Origin: Sphingobacterium paludis
GTDB lineage: Bacteria > Bacteroidota > Bacteroidia > Sphingobacteriales > Sphingobacteriaceae
Assembly: GCF_004364125.1 (NCBI RefSeq)
Contig: NZ_SNZV01000005.1
Location: forward strand, 62,001-126,000
DNA: 64,000 nt
Reading direction: 5' to 3'
Under the pieces are notes generated by a model, which ran no database searches, was not told where the DNA came from, and worked only from the letters and a program-made list of their open reading frames with translations. The translations under genes were made by a program, and so were the position numbers. Below are positions 37,258 through 46,356 of this stretch, in pieces; position 1 is the stretch's first letter; the number at the start of each line of letters is the position of its first letter.

Positions 37258-37632
37258 ATGGGAGAGAATATTGTATTCGTTTGCGACGACGATACGGGCA
37301 TATCAGATATGCTTGCCCTTATTATAGAAAGTACGGGTATCCCTGTATATGTTGAAAACAATAGCACCGTATTGTACGAGAAGCTTCAAGAAGTAAAACC
37401 AAGGGTTTTGATAATTGATTTGTGGATGCCCGTGCTTTCCGGAGACCAGATCATTCGCCAGCTACGGGCTGATCGATCATTCGACGATTTATACATTGTC
37501 TGTATCTCAGCGAGTATGCATGGCGAAAAAACAGCGATGGACGCGGGAGCCAATCGCTTCATTGCCAAGCCCTTTGATATTGCCGATATTATTTCCGTGA
37601 TATCGGGAGAACTTCCATCGGCATATGCGTGA
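37258..37632 (+). CDS. single-domain response regulator (CheY-like)
   Basis: 124 residues, receiver domain only. Acidic pocket Asp10-Asp11-Asp12, phospho-acceptor Asp54 in LIIDLWMP, Ser84 at the switch position and Lys104 in FIAKPF. No output domain, so it would act by protein-protein contact or in a phosphorelay. No histidine kinase is nearby. Single gene between the Oar-type receptor and the MscS-like channel. Confidence 0.9.
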   Translation: MGENIVFVCDDDTGISDMLALIIESTGIPVYVENNSTVLYEKLQEVKPRVLIIDLWMPVLSGDQIIRQLRADRSFDDLYIVCISASMHGEKTAMDAGANRFIAKPFDIADIISVISGELPSAYA

Positions 37633-37929
37633 TTTGCTAAATTGGTGTAAAGCGTAGCGTATAAGCGCGATATCTGCTAGCGTGGTGCTTTTTTTGTTTT
37701 GAATATGACCTAGTGGCGCTAAGGGCTGCTCATCGGCCGCTTATTTTCCTAGTATTGCACCTGATAAAATACGCGACTTTACTATCGGGACTGGTGTATC
37801 GGCTACCATGTTTTAGGTCTGTAAATAAGGAGCATAACCGCTGTCAATCCCTGTGCGGTGTTACCTATGATCCGACTTTAGCGGCTAACAGAAAAAAACC
37901 TTTGACAAATCTTACCGTTATATGATGGT

Positions 37930-40131
37930 ATGGTTGATAAACATGTAAATTTTACGGCAGGGATTCGGTTATTGATCGTTTTGATATGGGCAATGCCGTT
38001 TAGACTAAGCGCACAGATTCAAGACTCTATTGAACAACATAATAAGCTGGAGCAACTGCAGGAACGAAGGGTGCAGGTTCAGGAATGGTCAATCCTGGTT
38101 GATCGCGTATCTCAGCAAGTGGATAGTACGAAGCGTTTAATCTCCTGGAGCCGAACCCGACCCGATTCGCTGCAACTGGATAGTGCGCTGCGTATATTGG
38201 CCGTAAAGAAGAAAGATATCAGCAGTTTGGCGGAAACCATCAAGTCTGCGCGTACCGTATGGCTTTCTGAGCAACGGGCACCAGCCAGTCTGGATAGCAA
38301 CTTGGTAGAAGATTTAGCCGCTAATGATTCCATCAGGCAGGCATTCTCCGGAGCGAGAGATAGCTTGGATCGTATGGAAAGCACGTTAAAACGATTGCTG
38401 ACAGATGTTCTCTACCTCGAAGAATCGGCTGGAAGGCAACGCGAAGAAGTAGCGGCAACGGCCGTTGATTCGGCGATCTCGGAAATTATTCCTGTGCCGC
38501 GTCGCGTGATCAAGACTGTGCGCACAAACATGGGAAGAGATGGCTCTTCGACTGCTTTTTTCGACTATCCGGCATGGAGCAGTCGGATATTTTTAATCTT
38601 GATCAGCTTACTTTATTTCTATTGGATGTTTCGCTTAGGGCGAGAAACAGATCAAGAAGGGGAGGAGCTGCGTTTACACCGGAACGATCCTGTCTGGATT
38701 CCCCTATTAAAATGCAGTATCTTTTTTCTTATCCTGCTGCCCTTTGTTACATTTACCGTCCCGGTGCTCGTATTGGAATTTAGCTATTTCCTCATCTTCA
38801 TATTTTTATACATCATTTTATTTAAAGAGCTGAGCACGTTCAAGCGGAGGGCCCTGCACTTCGTATTTCTGTATTATGTCTTACTCATCGTGTCAAATTT
38901 ATTGCTCTCGGAGCTCTGGTGGAGCCGTATTTTTGCTATGCTGGCCAATTTATCGGGAATAGCGTTGGTGTACCTTATGGGCCGCCGGACAGATGTCGAC
39001 AATCCCGTGGGTTACCTGCATCGCTATGCCCGGGTACTGATTATGTTGGGGCATTTGCTGGCGATCGTTCTGAATGCCGTTGACTATATCTCCGTATCGC
39101 GAATGTGGAGTTTGGCGACAGGTATTGGTTTTTTACAAGCCATGTCGTTACGGGCTTTTCGGGATATGATATTGCATGACTTAGCAAAGCAATACGAGCG
39201 CGCCAAAGCGGAGACAGTGTTTAGACGTTTTGATTTGAAGAAGATGTTAAGCAGTGTGGATCGGCTGATTCGCTTGCTATGTGTCGCCTTGATTGTTATT
39301 GTATTTATCAATAATCTGCACATCACCAGAGAAGCAGGAGCTTTTTTTGAAAAATTGCTGACGACAAACCACAAAGTGGGCAGCATCACCTTCACTTATG
39401 GCGATCTATTATTAGCCATTGCCGTGGTTTGGATAGCAAACTGGCTACAAAAGAATTTAAAAAACCTAGTCAACGATCCTGCAAATGATGAATTACACGC
39501 GCGAAAGATGACTCTCTTTCCTTTGTTCCGTTTACTCATTTTTGTCATCGGCTTTCTTATGGGGATTAGCATTTTAGGTTTGGGGTTGGATAAACTGACG
39601 GTCATCATAGGCGCGTTGAGTGTGGGTATTGGTCTGGGCATGCAAAACATTATCAACAATTTCGTATCTGGAATAATTCTGGTTTTCGAAAAGCCGTTCA
39701 AGATTGGAGATTATGTAGAGTTGGCAGATAAAAAAGGACAAGTGATGCAGATCGGTATTCGATCAAGCACCTTGTTAACCGATCAAGGAGCACGCGTTAT
39801 CATACCGAATGGCGATCTGCTATCGGGGCGTCTAGTCAACTGGACGTTCTCGGATTCCGATATCCGAATGAACATGCAACTCACCGTAGAAAATAAAGGA
39901 AGCATTGATGCGATCAAAAAGCAAGTCGAGGATAAGTTGCGAACATTTAATGAGGTAGATTTAAGTATTCCTATCAAGGTATTGACCAAAGACGTTACTG
40001 CAGACAACTATGTGCTTACGGTTCAGGTTGGTATTAAGCATATACGCTACATTGAAAAGTTTAGAGGGCAATTTCTGGAAGCACTAAAGGAAGATCTGGA
40101 CGGCCAGGAGATAAAGATTTCATCGAGCTAG
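37930..40131 (+). CDS. large MscS-family mechanosensitive channel
   Basis: 733 residues. Signal peptide (cleavage near LSAQ, residue 29), periplasmic coiled-coil domain (about 35-200), about 8-9 transmembrane helices, then the conserved pore-lining helix and upper MscS beta domain: GALSVGIGLGMQNIINNF, FEKPFKIGDYVEL and VIIPNGDLLSGRLVNW. It is a tension-gated inner-membrane channel for osmotic downshock. The long periplasmic part resembles MscK/YbdG-like large members. Possibly paralogous to the partial gene at the left edge, but those N-termini differ. Confidence 0.9.
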   Translation: MVDKHVNFTAGIRLLIVLIWAMPFRLSAQIQDSIEQHNKLEQLQERRVQVQEWSILVDRVSQQVDSTKRLISWSRTRPDSLQLDSALRILAVKKKDISSLAETIKSARTVWLSEQRAPASLDSNLVEDLAANDSIRQAFSGARDSLDRMESTLKRLLTDVLYLEESAGRQREEVAATAVDSAISEIIPVPRRVIKTVRTNMGRDGSSTAFFDYPAWSSRIFLILISLLYFYWMFRLGRETDQEGEELRLHRNDPVWIPLLKCSIFFLILLPFVTFTVPVLVLEFSYFLIFIFLYIILFKELSTFKRRALHFVFLYYVLLIVSNLLLSELWWSRIFAMLANLSGIALVYLMGRRTDVDNPVGYLHRYARVLIMLGHLLAIVLNAVDYISVSRMWSLATGIGFLQAMSLRAFRDMILHDLAKQYERAKAETVFRRFDLKKMLSSVDRLIRLLCVALIVIVFINNLHITREAGAFFEKLLTTNHKVGSITFTYGDLLLAIAVVWIANWLQKNLKNLVNDPANDELHARKMTLFPLFRLLIFVIGFLMGISILGLGLDKLTVIIGALSVGIGLGMQNIINNFVSGIILVFEKPFKIGDYVELADKKGQVMQIGIRSSTLLTDQGARVIIPNGDLLSGRLVNWTFSDSDIRMNMQLTVENKGSIDAIKKQVEDKLRTFNEVDLSIPIKVLTKDVTADNYVLTVQVGIKHIRYIEKFRGQFLEALKEDLDGQEIKISSS

Positions 40132-40515
40132 CACATGCCATTACATAGGCAATGCTAGAAGCTAGTTTCAGCGCTACTTACACCCGTGAGTGGCGCACTT
40201 TTTTATTCATCAAATAAAATCTATAGAATTAATAGACTTTTGATTTTAATCGCTATATTCGCATCAATAATCGTCTCCGAATTGTCGGGGAACCTAGCGC
40301 TATAAAACGTAATACAATCACATGAGCAAGCTGAATCCAGTTCTTCCAGACCACCGCAAGGCGTGTAAACAATACCATAACACAGCTTTTTACCGAATGC
40401 GCTAGCGCGCATGCCAACTCGATTCAACAGCAAAAAACCTATGCTGCCCGCACACATCATCTCAGGAACGCCTTGATCAAATTTTCAAAAATGTACTCGT
40501 TAAATCACTACCGTT
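40132..40515. other. intergenic region with terminator
   Basis: 384 bases. It holds the terminator at 40171-40205. A 79-codon minus-strand frame (40221-40460) has no family look. No TAnnTTTG box upstream of the TlpA-like gene. Confidence 0.55.
40171..40205 (+). terminator. intrinsic terminator after the MscS-like gene
   Basis: 11-bp stem GCGCTACTTAC / GTGAGTGGCGC with two G-T wobbles and a short loop, followed by AC and six T, 40 bases after the stop codon. Confidence 0.8.
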
Positions 40516-41577
40516 ATGAAATATAAATTTTTATTTACCCTATCAACTGCCCTTGCTGCTACCCTATGCAGTTACGGTCAACAGCAAACCGCCTTAGATC
40601 TTTCTGGAACCGTAAACAATCCTAGAAACGGCACGATATACCTGCAGCGATATGATAATAAAGTCTATCGGCTTGTTGACTCCGCCAAAATCGAAAATGG
40701 AAAATTTCACTTCTCAAGCGCTGTACCACTTCCCGAACTTTATGCACTCAGTACGGACGTCGAGGCCACCCCGCTTCCCGTATTTTTGGAAAACACAGCC
40801 ATACAGGTAGCGATAGATGGAGACGCAAATAGTCCTCGATTGGAGGTTCGCGGTTCAAAGGCACAGGCGCACTTTGAAGATTTTCGCGAAAATTCCCGCA
40901 AGCTAAGTGCAGAGGAGTTTATCAAACAAGATCCGGCGTCTATTGTAGCGGCGTATGCACTTTTCCGCAACTATTCGTATTCGCTATCACCTGAAGAGAT
41001 TGAACGGCATCTCGACTTGCTATCACCCGCACTCCATGAAACGCAGTATGTGAAGATATTGCGCGATCTGGTACAAAAGCAGCGTGCTGTTGCTATCGGT
41101 AAGAAAGCGCCAGATTTTGTCTCTAAAGATACGGAGGGCAAGGAAGTCCGTTTTCTTGACCATGTAGGTAAAGGCTATGTCTTGCTTGATTTTTGGGCGG
41201 CCTGGTGTCCCCCTTGCCGAAAGGAAAATCCAAATGTCGTGGCAGCCTTTGAGCAGTATAGCAAGCAAGGCTTCTCTGTATTTGGTGTGTCTTTGGATAA
41301 AAAACAATCTGCCTGGTTAAAAGCAATAGCAGATGATGGTCTGCACTGGACACAAGTGTCAGACTTAGCCTTTTGGGATACCGCAGCCGCGGCCTTATAT
41401 GGCGTACGATTTATTCCAAGCAATTTCCTAATTGCGCCGGATGGCACCATCGTTGCGAAAAACATCAAGGGGAAGGAGCTTCAACAAAAGTTAAAAGAAA
41501 TCTATGGCGCAGGATCAACGAGTACGGGCGAGTATGCAGGCCTTGGCCACGAAAGAGATGGTAGCCTACGGAAGTAA
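40516..41577 (+). CDS. TlpA-family thiol-disulfide oxidoreductase with N-terminal DUF4369
   Basis: 353 residues. Signal peptide (cleavage near SYGQ, residue 21), DUF4369-like beta domain (about 28-115: LDLSGTVNNPRNGTIYLQRY), linker helices, then a thioredoxin fold with the active site WCPPC in DFWAAWCPPCRKENP (near 232-236) and cis-Pro region RFIPSNFLIAPDG. It works in the periplasm as a reductant or isomerase. It lies 392 bases before the SusC gene and is separated from it by a terminator, so a link to the sulfur cluster is only suggested. Confidence 0.88.
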   Translation: MKYKFLFTLSTALAATLCSYGQQQTALDLSGTVNNPRNGTIYLQRYDNKVYRLVDSAKIENGKFHFSSAVPLPELYALSTDVEATPLPVFLENTAIQVAIDGDANSPRLEVRGSKAQAHFEDFRENSRKLSAEEFIKQDPASIVAAYALFRNYSYSLSPEEIERHLDLLSPALHETQYVKILRDLVQKQRAVAIGKKAPDFVSKDTEGKEVRFLDHVGKGYVLLDFWAAWCPPCRKENPNVVAAFEQYSKQGFSVFGVSLDKKQSAWLKAIADDGLHWTQVSDLAFWDTAAAALYGVRFIPSNFLIAPDGTIVAKNIKGKELQQKLKEIYGAGSTSTGEYAGLGHERDGSLRK

Positions 41578-41644
41578 GTAAGGAGGTACCGGGAGGGGCA
41601 GATTTACTATTCTCAAATCTTCTCGGGCAAAAAAAATAAAAGAA

Positions 41645-41686
41645 TAATAAAAAAGACTACTAATATAGTCGTCTTTTTTTATTATG
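41645..41686 (+). terminator. hairpin terminator after TlpA-like gene
   Basis: Nine-bp stem AAAAAAGAC / GTCTTTTTT, extendable by A/T pairs, followed by T-run. It separates the TlpA-like gene from the SusC-led operon and can act in both directions. Confidence 0.75.
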
Positions 41687-41690
41687 TTTG
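41683..41690 (+). promoter_or_regulatory. Bacteroidota -7 box (TATGTTTG) for the SusC-led operon
   Basis: Exact match to TAnnTTTG, overlapping the end of the preceding terminator. It predicts a transcript start near 41697, about 60 bases before the 31-codon ORF and 273 before SusC. No TTG is found at the -33 position, so an activator may help. Confidence 0.5.
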
Positions 41691-41757
41691 TATCAGCATT
41701 AGCCACAAGGCTATAGTGATCCTGCAAAATGGGCACTTTAACTCAAAAAAAACCACC

Positions 41758-41853
41758 ATGAAAAGAAGTATGAACCCTTTCATTCCCTACAAGCAATGTG
41801 TTTTAAGCGATAAACAGTTTGTTGTATCGGGACGAATGTGTAGCTGTATGTAA
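41758..41853 (+). CDS. 31-residue upstream ORF, possible leader peptide
   Basis: ATG at 41758 and TAA at 41851-41853. The peptide begins Met-Lys-Arg-Ser-Met, contains Cys14, and ends Met27-Cys28-Ser29-Cys30-Met31. Two Cys, one Ser and two Met codons just before the stop are the arrangement of an attenuator leader peptide that senses sulfur amino acids. A strong hairpin starts 18 bases after the stop. A small functional peptide is the alternative. No modification enzyme for a RiPP is nearby. Its existence as a translated gene is inferred from position and composition only. Confidence 0.5.
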   Translation: MKRSMNPFIPYKQCVLSDKQFVVSGRMCSCM

Positions 41854-41871
41854 TTTCTCTCTCTCTAAATA

Positions 41872-41905
41872 ATTAGTAAGGGGAGGCACAGCTTCCCCTA
41901 CTAAT
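41872..41905 (+). promoter_or_regulatory. strong leader hairpin before the SusC gene
   Basis: 34 bases: arms ATTAGTAAGGGGAGGC and GCTTCCCCTACTAAT pair over 15 bp with one bulged A and one G-T wobble, three-base loop. No T-run follows, so it is not a simple terminator. It sits between the 31-codon ORF and the SusC start, where a ribosome stalled on the ORF could affect its folding. Confidence 0.6.
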
Positions 41906-41969
41906 GTATACTTAGCAAGTAATCAATTGGCGTTGGCACTTGTAGTTATCACTATTAAATTGTTTTTGT

Positions 41970-44900
41970 ATGAAAAAAACGGAACTATCAAAGTATGGTA
42001 TACTTTGTATATTGTTCACCTGTATACTATTTGCTCAGTTATCACTGGCGCAGGTAGAAACAAAACCCATTATTAACGCGACTTTGCAAGGGGTCGTAGT
42101 AGATGAGGAAACGCAACAACCTATTGAGGGCGTTACCATTCAGCTGGAAGCCGTCACGCATAGCGTGAAAACGGATGAAAAAGGGCGCTTTCAATTTGTT
42201 ACGGGTCAAAAATTACCCTTTACCTTGCTGCTTTCCTATGTAGGTTACGAACCGCAACGGATCGTTATCAATACATCGCCCGCGCTCATCAAGCTGAAAC
42301 GTTCTTCGGAAGACTTGGATGAGGTTGTCGTCGTCGGTTACACCACTGTAGAAAAGAAAAACCTTATAGGGTCGATCGAGAAAGTTCCATTAAAGGAAGT
42401 AAGCAGTATTCCGACCGGGAGTTTCGACGCACAACTACAGGGAAAGGTAGCCGGTATGCAGGTAGCTACCAATACCGGCGTGCCCGGTGAGGCGTTGAAC
42501 ATCCGGCTTCGTGGCGCCACCTCGATCAATGCGAATAACAATCCACTGTACGTCATTGACGGGGTCTTTGTCAATTCAGAAAGCCTTCAGACCATTAATA
42601 GTGGCGGAAAAGCAACATCGCCCATCGCAGATCTTAATCCATCGGACATTGAGTTCGTGGAAGTGCTTAAGGACGCGGAAGCGACAGCCCTTTATGGATC
42701 AAGAGGGGCGAATGGCGTTATTTTAATTACGACCAAACGCGGTAAAAATGGTCAATCGACAAAGGTCGATGTGAACCTCTATAGCGGAAGGGCAAAAGCC
42801 GCTAAGCTTTGGGATCTCACTACAGGCGAGGAGCATGCGCTATTGGTCAACGAATACAACCGCAACATTGGTCGCCCTGAGCCTTTTACCGCCGTTACGG
42901 AGGGTGGTCGGGGGCTGCCGTCGGAACAGCAAACGTACGATCGCCTTTCGGAAGCCTTTCGTACGGCAGGCGTACATAACGCCGATATAGCCCTCTATGG
43001 GGGCAGTGACAATACCGCTTATTACCTCAGTAGTGGTTATAACAAACAGGAGTCTATTCTTCGGCCGATTTCCTTTGATCGGTCGAGCTTTCGCTTCAAC
43101 CTAGATCAGAAGGTAAACGACAAAATAAAGGTCGGGTCGAGCAACTCGATTAGTCGTACCGGTCGCAATCAGGGGCGGGCAGGCGATGGCCCGCAAGGTG
43201 GAATCTTACAGGCTGCATTGCATACACCTACCTACTTATCGCCCTACAATGAACAAGGGGTGTTGGTTGGTCGAGCTGGTTTTGATAACTTAACTTTATT
43301 GCTTGATAATTACGATGTCGGTTCCGTCAGTCTCCGCTACATCGGCAATCTGTACGGCGAATACCAGTTATCGCCATCTTGGCGATTTCGTTCAACATTT
43401 AGTGTAGATTATAATCAATATGATGAGCATGAGTATTGGAACAACCTACTAATTGCGGGTAGCCCGGATGGCTTGGCCACTTCAGCAATCGGTCAGGCGA
43501 CAACGTGGATCAACGAACAAACACTTACCTACCGAAAAAAAATTGCCGGAGTGCATACCTTGGGATTACTCGTCGGGAATACCCTGCAAGGATCAACGTT
43601 TTCGCTTACCTCGGCTACAGGCAGGGGCTTTGCCACGAATGACTTTACGTTGATCAGCGCCGCGGCAAACTCGACGAGCACGCAGGATTGGGACAAATAC
43701 AAGCTTGCCTCGTTCTTTGGACGGGTAGACTATGCTTTTGATGACCGCTACTTAATTGATTTCTCGCTGCGTGCGGATGGCTCCTCGAAATTCAACAAGG
43801 GCTATCAATGGGGATATTTCCCTGCCGTAGGGGTCGCTTGGCGACTGAACAAAGAAGGTTTTTTGCAAGACCTAAGCTTTATAAACGACCTTAAAATACG
43901 AAGTAGCTACGGCATCACAGGCAACCAAAATGGCATTAATTCCTTCGCTTCACGACAATTATGGTCTGGTGTTAACACAGCCTACCAAGGGCTTCCCGGT
44001 ATCATACCCGAGCAGCTGGCCAATCAGCAGTTAAGCTGGGAAAAAACCGCGCAGTTTAACATCGGTTTGGATGCTGCCCTGCTCAAAAATAGGTTGTCAT
44101 TTGCGCTGAATTATTACTACAAATACACGAAAGATGGTTTGCTTACTGAAGTTTTACCCGGAACGACAGGCTTTGGTGAGTACTTAAACAATTCTGCTGA
44201 AATAAGTAACAAAGGTTTTGAGCTTACGCTCAATACAGTGAATATACAAAACCAAGATTTTTCATGGAGCACTTCCTTGAATGTGGCACGTAACGTTAAT
44301 AACATCGAAAAATTGGCCAAGCCGATGAACTTTGGAAGTAGGGATCTCATTCTCTTTCAGGAAGGTAGCCCGATGTACTCTTTCTGGGTGTATAATCAAC
44401 TGTATGTTGATGCGGCCACGGGCGACGCTGTCTACGAGGATGTAAATGGCGATGGACAAATTACGACGGACGATCGGCAGATTTTAGGCAGTATATGGCC
44501 AGACTATTTCGGCGGATTATCCAACAATTTCACCTACAAACGTTTCGACCTACAAACATTTTTAACGTTTTCCGTTGGAAATGAAGTCTACAACCACAAC
44601 CGCTTTTTTGGCGAAGCTGGTGGGGCGCGGGATGCAGCACGTATTATTTTCGCATCCAATCTCGATCGTTGGCAGCAGCCGGGCGATATTACAGATGTAC
44701 CGCGGTCCGATGGCGTCAACAATAATAATTACAAGGATGGCGGCGGCAGGTGGCTTGAGGATGGATCTTACCTTCGGTTCAGGACACTTAGCCTAGGCTA
44801 TAATGTCGGGAGCAAGGTACTCGATCGTTTATCTATTTCAAGATTAAGGATTTACGCGCAAGCTACTAACCTATTTACGTGGACGAAATACAGCGGATTG

Positions 44901-45005
44901 GATCCTGAATCGGCGGCCAATGGATCGCCAAACCAACAAGGGATAGATTTAGGCACGCCGCCCCAGCCCCGGAGTTTTCAACTAGGTATCAACTTAACGC
45001 TCTAA
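41970..45005 (+). CDS. SusC/RagA-type TonB-dependent receptor
   Basis: 1011 residues. Signal peptide (cleavage near SLAQ), carboxypeptidase-like domain (LQGVVVDEETQQPIEGVTIQ), TonB-box-like DEVVVVGYTTVEKKNLIGSI, then the SusC plug marks GKVAGMQVATNTGVPGEA, NPLYVIDGVFV and a short LKDAEATALYGSRGANGVI. The barrel ends ...INLTL. It pairs with the SusD gene 4 bases downstream to import a ligand across the outer membrane. Given its operon of sulfur enzymes, the cargo may be an organosulfur compound, not a glycan, but no sequence feature identifies it. Confidence 0.93.
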   Translation: MKKTELSKYGILCILFTCILFAQLSLAQVETKPIINATLQGVVVDEETQQPIEGVTIQLEAVTHSVKTDEKGRFQFVTGQKLPFTLLLSYVGYEPQRIVINTSPALIKLKRSSEDLDEVVVVGYTTVEKKNLIGSIEKVPLKEVSSIPTGSFDAQLQGKVAGMQVATNTGVPGEALNIRLRGATSINANNNPLYVIDGVFVNSESLQTINSGGKATSPIADLNPSDIEFVEVLKDAEATALYGSRGANGVILITTKRGKNGQSTKVDVNLYSGRAKAAKLWDLTTGEEHALLVNEYNRNIGRPEPFTAVTEGGRGLPSEQQTYDRLSEAFRTAGVHNADIALYGGSDNTAYYLSSGYNKQESILRPISFDRSSFRFNLDQKVNDKIKVGSSNSISRTGRNQGRAGDGPQGGILQAALHTPTYLSPYNEQGVLVGRAGFDNLTLLLDNYDVGSVSLRYIGNLYGEYQLSPSWRFRSTFSVDYNQYDEHEYWNNLLIAGSPDGLATSAIGQATTWINEQTLTYRKKIAGVHTLGLLVGNTLQGSTFSLTSATGRGFATNDFTLISAAANSTSTQDWDKYKLASFFGRVDYAFDDRYLIDFSLRADGSSKFNKGYQWGYFPAVGVAWRLNKEGFLQDLSFINDLKIRSSYGITGNQNGINSFASRQLWSGVNTAYQGLPGIIPEQLANQQLSWEKTAQFNIGLDAALLKNRLSFALNYYYKYTKDGLLTEVLPGTTGFGEYLNNSAEISNKGFELTLNTVNIQNQDFSWSTSLNVARNVNNIEKLAKPMNFGSRDLILFQEGSPMYSFWVYNQLYVDAATGDAVYEDVNGDGQITTDDRQILGSIWPDYFGGLSNNFTYKRFDLQTFLTFSVGNEVYNHNRFFGEAGGARDAARIIFASNLDRWQQPGDITDVPRSDGVNNNNYKDGGGRWLEDGSYLRFRTLSLGYNVGSKVLDRLSISRLRIYAQATNLFTWTKYSGLDPESAANGSPNQQGIDLGTPPQPRSFQLGINLTL

Positions 45006-45009
45006 AAAA

Positions 45010-46347
45010 ATGATAAGACATTATTTCCTATATATAATTGTGCTCCTAGCCAGTAGTAGCTGTTCTTCCTTTCTGGAGGTTGACCCCAAGGATTCCATCT
45101 CTGGCGAAGATGTGATCCATGACCAAGCATCAGCACAGGCAGCATTAAACGGCGCATACGTAGCGCTGCGGGATTATTACAGCGTCAATTTCCAATCCAT
45201 CGCCTATCTCTCTGGAGACAATGTGGAGTGGACAGGATCTCAATCACAAATCCAAGAATTTATTAACCATCGCGTCAATCCAGAGAATTCCACCATTGCA
45301 GCAACCTGGAACGGCATCTATCAATCCGTAAACAGAGCGAATAACATTATTAAGGTTTTAAGCGAAAATGACCAGCTGGGTATAGCTGAAAACGAGCGAG
45401 CACTTATTCTGGGACAAGCTTACGCCATACGTGCGCTAAGCTATTTCGACCTGCTTCGCGTTTGGGGTGGTGTGCCGTTGATCACGGAACCTACAGCGCG
45501 AGTAGGCGAGAATGCAGGGGTAGCGCGCAGCAGTAGCGATGAAACGTACGCGTTGATTTTGCAAGACTTGTCGGCTGCGGAAGAGTTGTTGCCGCAAGCG
45601 ACCAACCGGTTTACTTTTACAAAGAAAACCGTATGGGCATTAAAGGCACGTTTCTACCTATATCGTGAAGACTGGACACAGGCAATAGCCTTTGCCAATC
45701 GACTTTTAACCGATGCAGACTACGAGCTTCTAAATCCCTACTACAGCTTTTTTAAAAATAATGTGACAGGCACACGAGAGTCTGTATTTGAGCTCTACTA
45801 TAATGCCAATGAACTAAATCCGCACCGCGGTCAATGGCAACCACAAACGAATGGGGGAACACGGCAGTGGGCGCCAAATGCGGCTCTCGTGTCGTTGTTA
45901 ACTACTCCCGCTACGGGCGGCGCCCGAAGCGAGTTGATCGCGCGCGATAATCAAAACCGTTGGTATGGTAACTTGTATTACCGCAGCCCTGCTAGCGACC
46001 CAACCTACATCGTCCGGATCGCAGAGCTCTATTTAATCCGCGCGGAAGCGAGTGCGCACACGCAAAATTTCGATCAGGCCGTCGCCGATCTCAATAAAGT
46101 GCGGGCGAGGGCACTGCTAACGCCAAAGCCCACTTCACAAAATCAAGCCGAGATCCTGCGTGCTGTAGAAGACGAACGTCGATTGGAGTTTGCTTTTGAA
46201 GCACACCGTTGGTTTGACCTGGTGCGCACCAAAAGAGCGCAAGATGTATTGGGCATTAGTGAATCGTTTCGGATCTTATTGCCTATTCCTTACAGCCAGA
46301 TACTAGCAGACCCTGTTCTAGATCAAAATCCCGGTTATTCCTTTTAA
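45010..46347 (+). CDS. SusD/RagB family outer-membrane lipoprotein
   Basis: 445 residues. Lipobox Ser-Ser-Ser-Cys (Cys near 19), then the SusD marker FLEVDPKDSISGEDVI. Tetratricopeptide-like helical pattern with QAYAIRALSYFDLLRVWGGVPLI and C-terminal ERRLEFAFEAHRWFDLVRT, both diagnostic of the family. At 445 residues it is shorter than the usual 500-600. It is the surface lid of the SusC receptor. It contains no glycan-degrading enzyme nearby: the next gene is a membrane protein. Confidence 0.93.
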   Translation: MIRHYFLYIIVLLASSSCSSFLEVDPKDSISGEDVIHDQASAQAALNGAYVALRDYYSVNFQSIAYLSGDNVEWTGSQSQIQEFINHRVNPENSTIAATWNGIYQSVNRANNIIKVLSENDQLGIAENERALILGQAYAIRALSYFDLLRVWGGVPLITEPTARVGENAGVARSSSDETYALILQDLSAAEELLPQATNRFTFTKKTVWALKARFYLYREDWTQAIAFANRLLTDADYELLNPYYSFFKNNVTGTRESVFELYYNANELNPHRGQWQPQTNGGTRQWAPNAALVSLLTTPATGGARSELIARDNQNRWYGNLYYRSPASDPTYIVRIAELYLIRAEASAHTQNFDQAVADLNKVRARALLTPKPTSQNQAEILRAVEDERRLEFAFEAHRWFDLVRTKRAQDVLGISESFRILLPIPYSQILADPVLDQNPGYSF

Positions 46348-46356
46348 TCTCATGAC

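Larger units (their letters stand above)
41578..41969. other. regulatory leader region upstream of the SusC gene
   Basis: 392 bases that contain, in order, a terminator hairpin (41645-41686), a -7 box (41683-41690), a 31-codon ORF (41758-41853) and a strong hairpin (41872-41905). See the separate entries. Confidence 0.65.

Noticed and set aside
40221..40460. 79-residue Cys-containing minus-strand frame
   Set aside because: Contains an A/T-rich end and no recognisable domain; the Cys pattern CSCDC alone is not enough.
41758..41853. 31-codon ORF as a RiPP precursor
   Set aside because: No modification, protease or exporter gene of a RiPP system is nearby; leader peptide is the better reading.
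41970..46347. glycan utilisation locus based on SusC/SusD
   Set aside because: No glycoside hydrolase, polysaccharide lyase, sulfatase or carbohydrate-binding protein in the operon.
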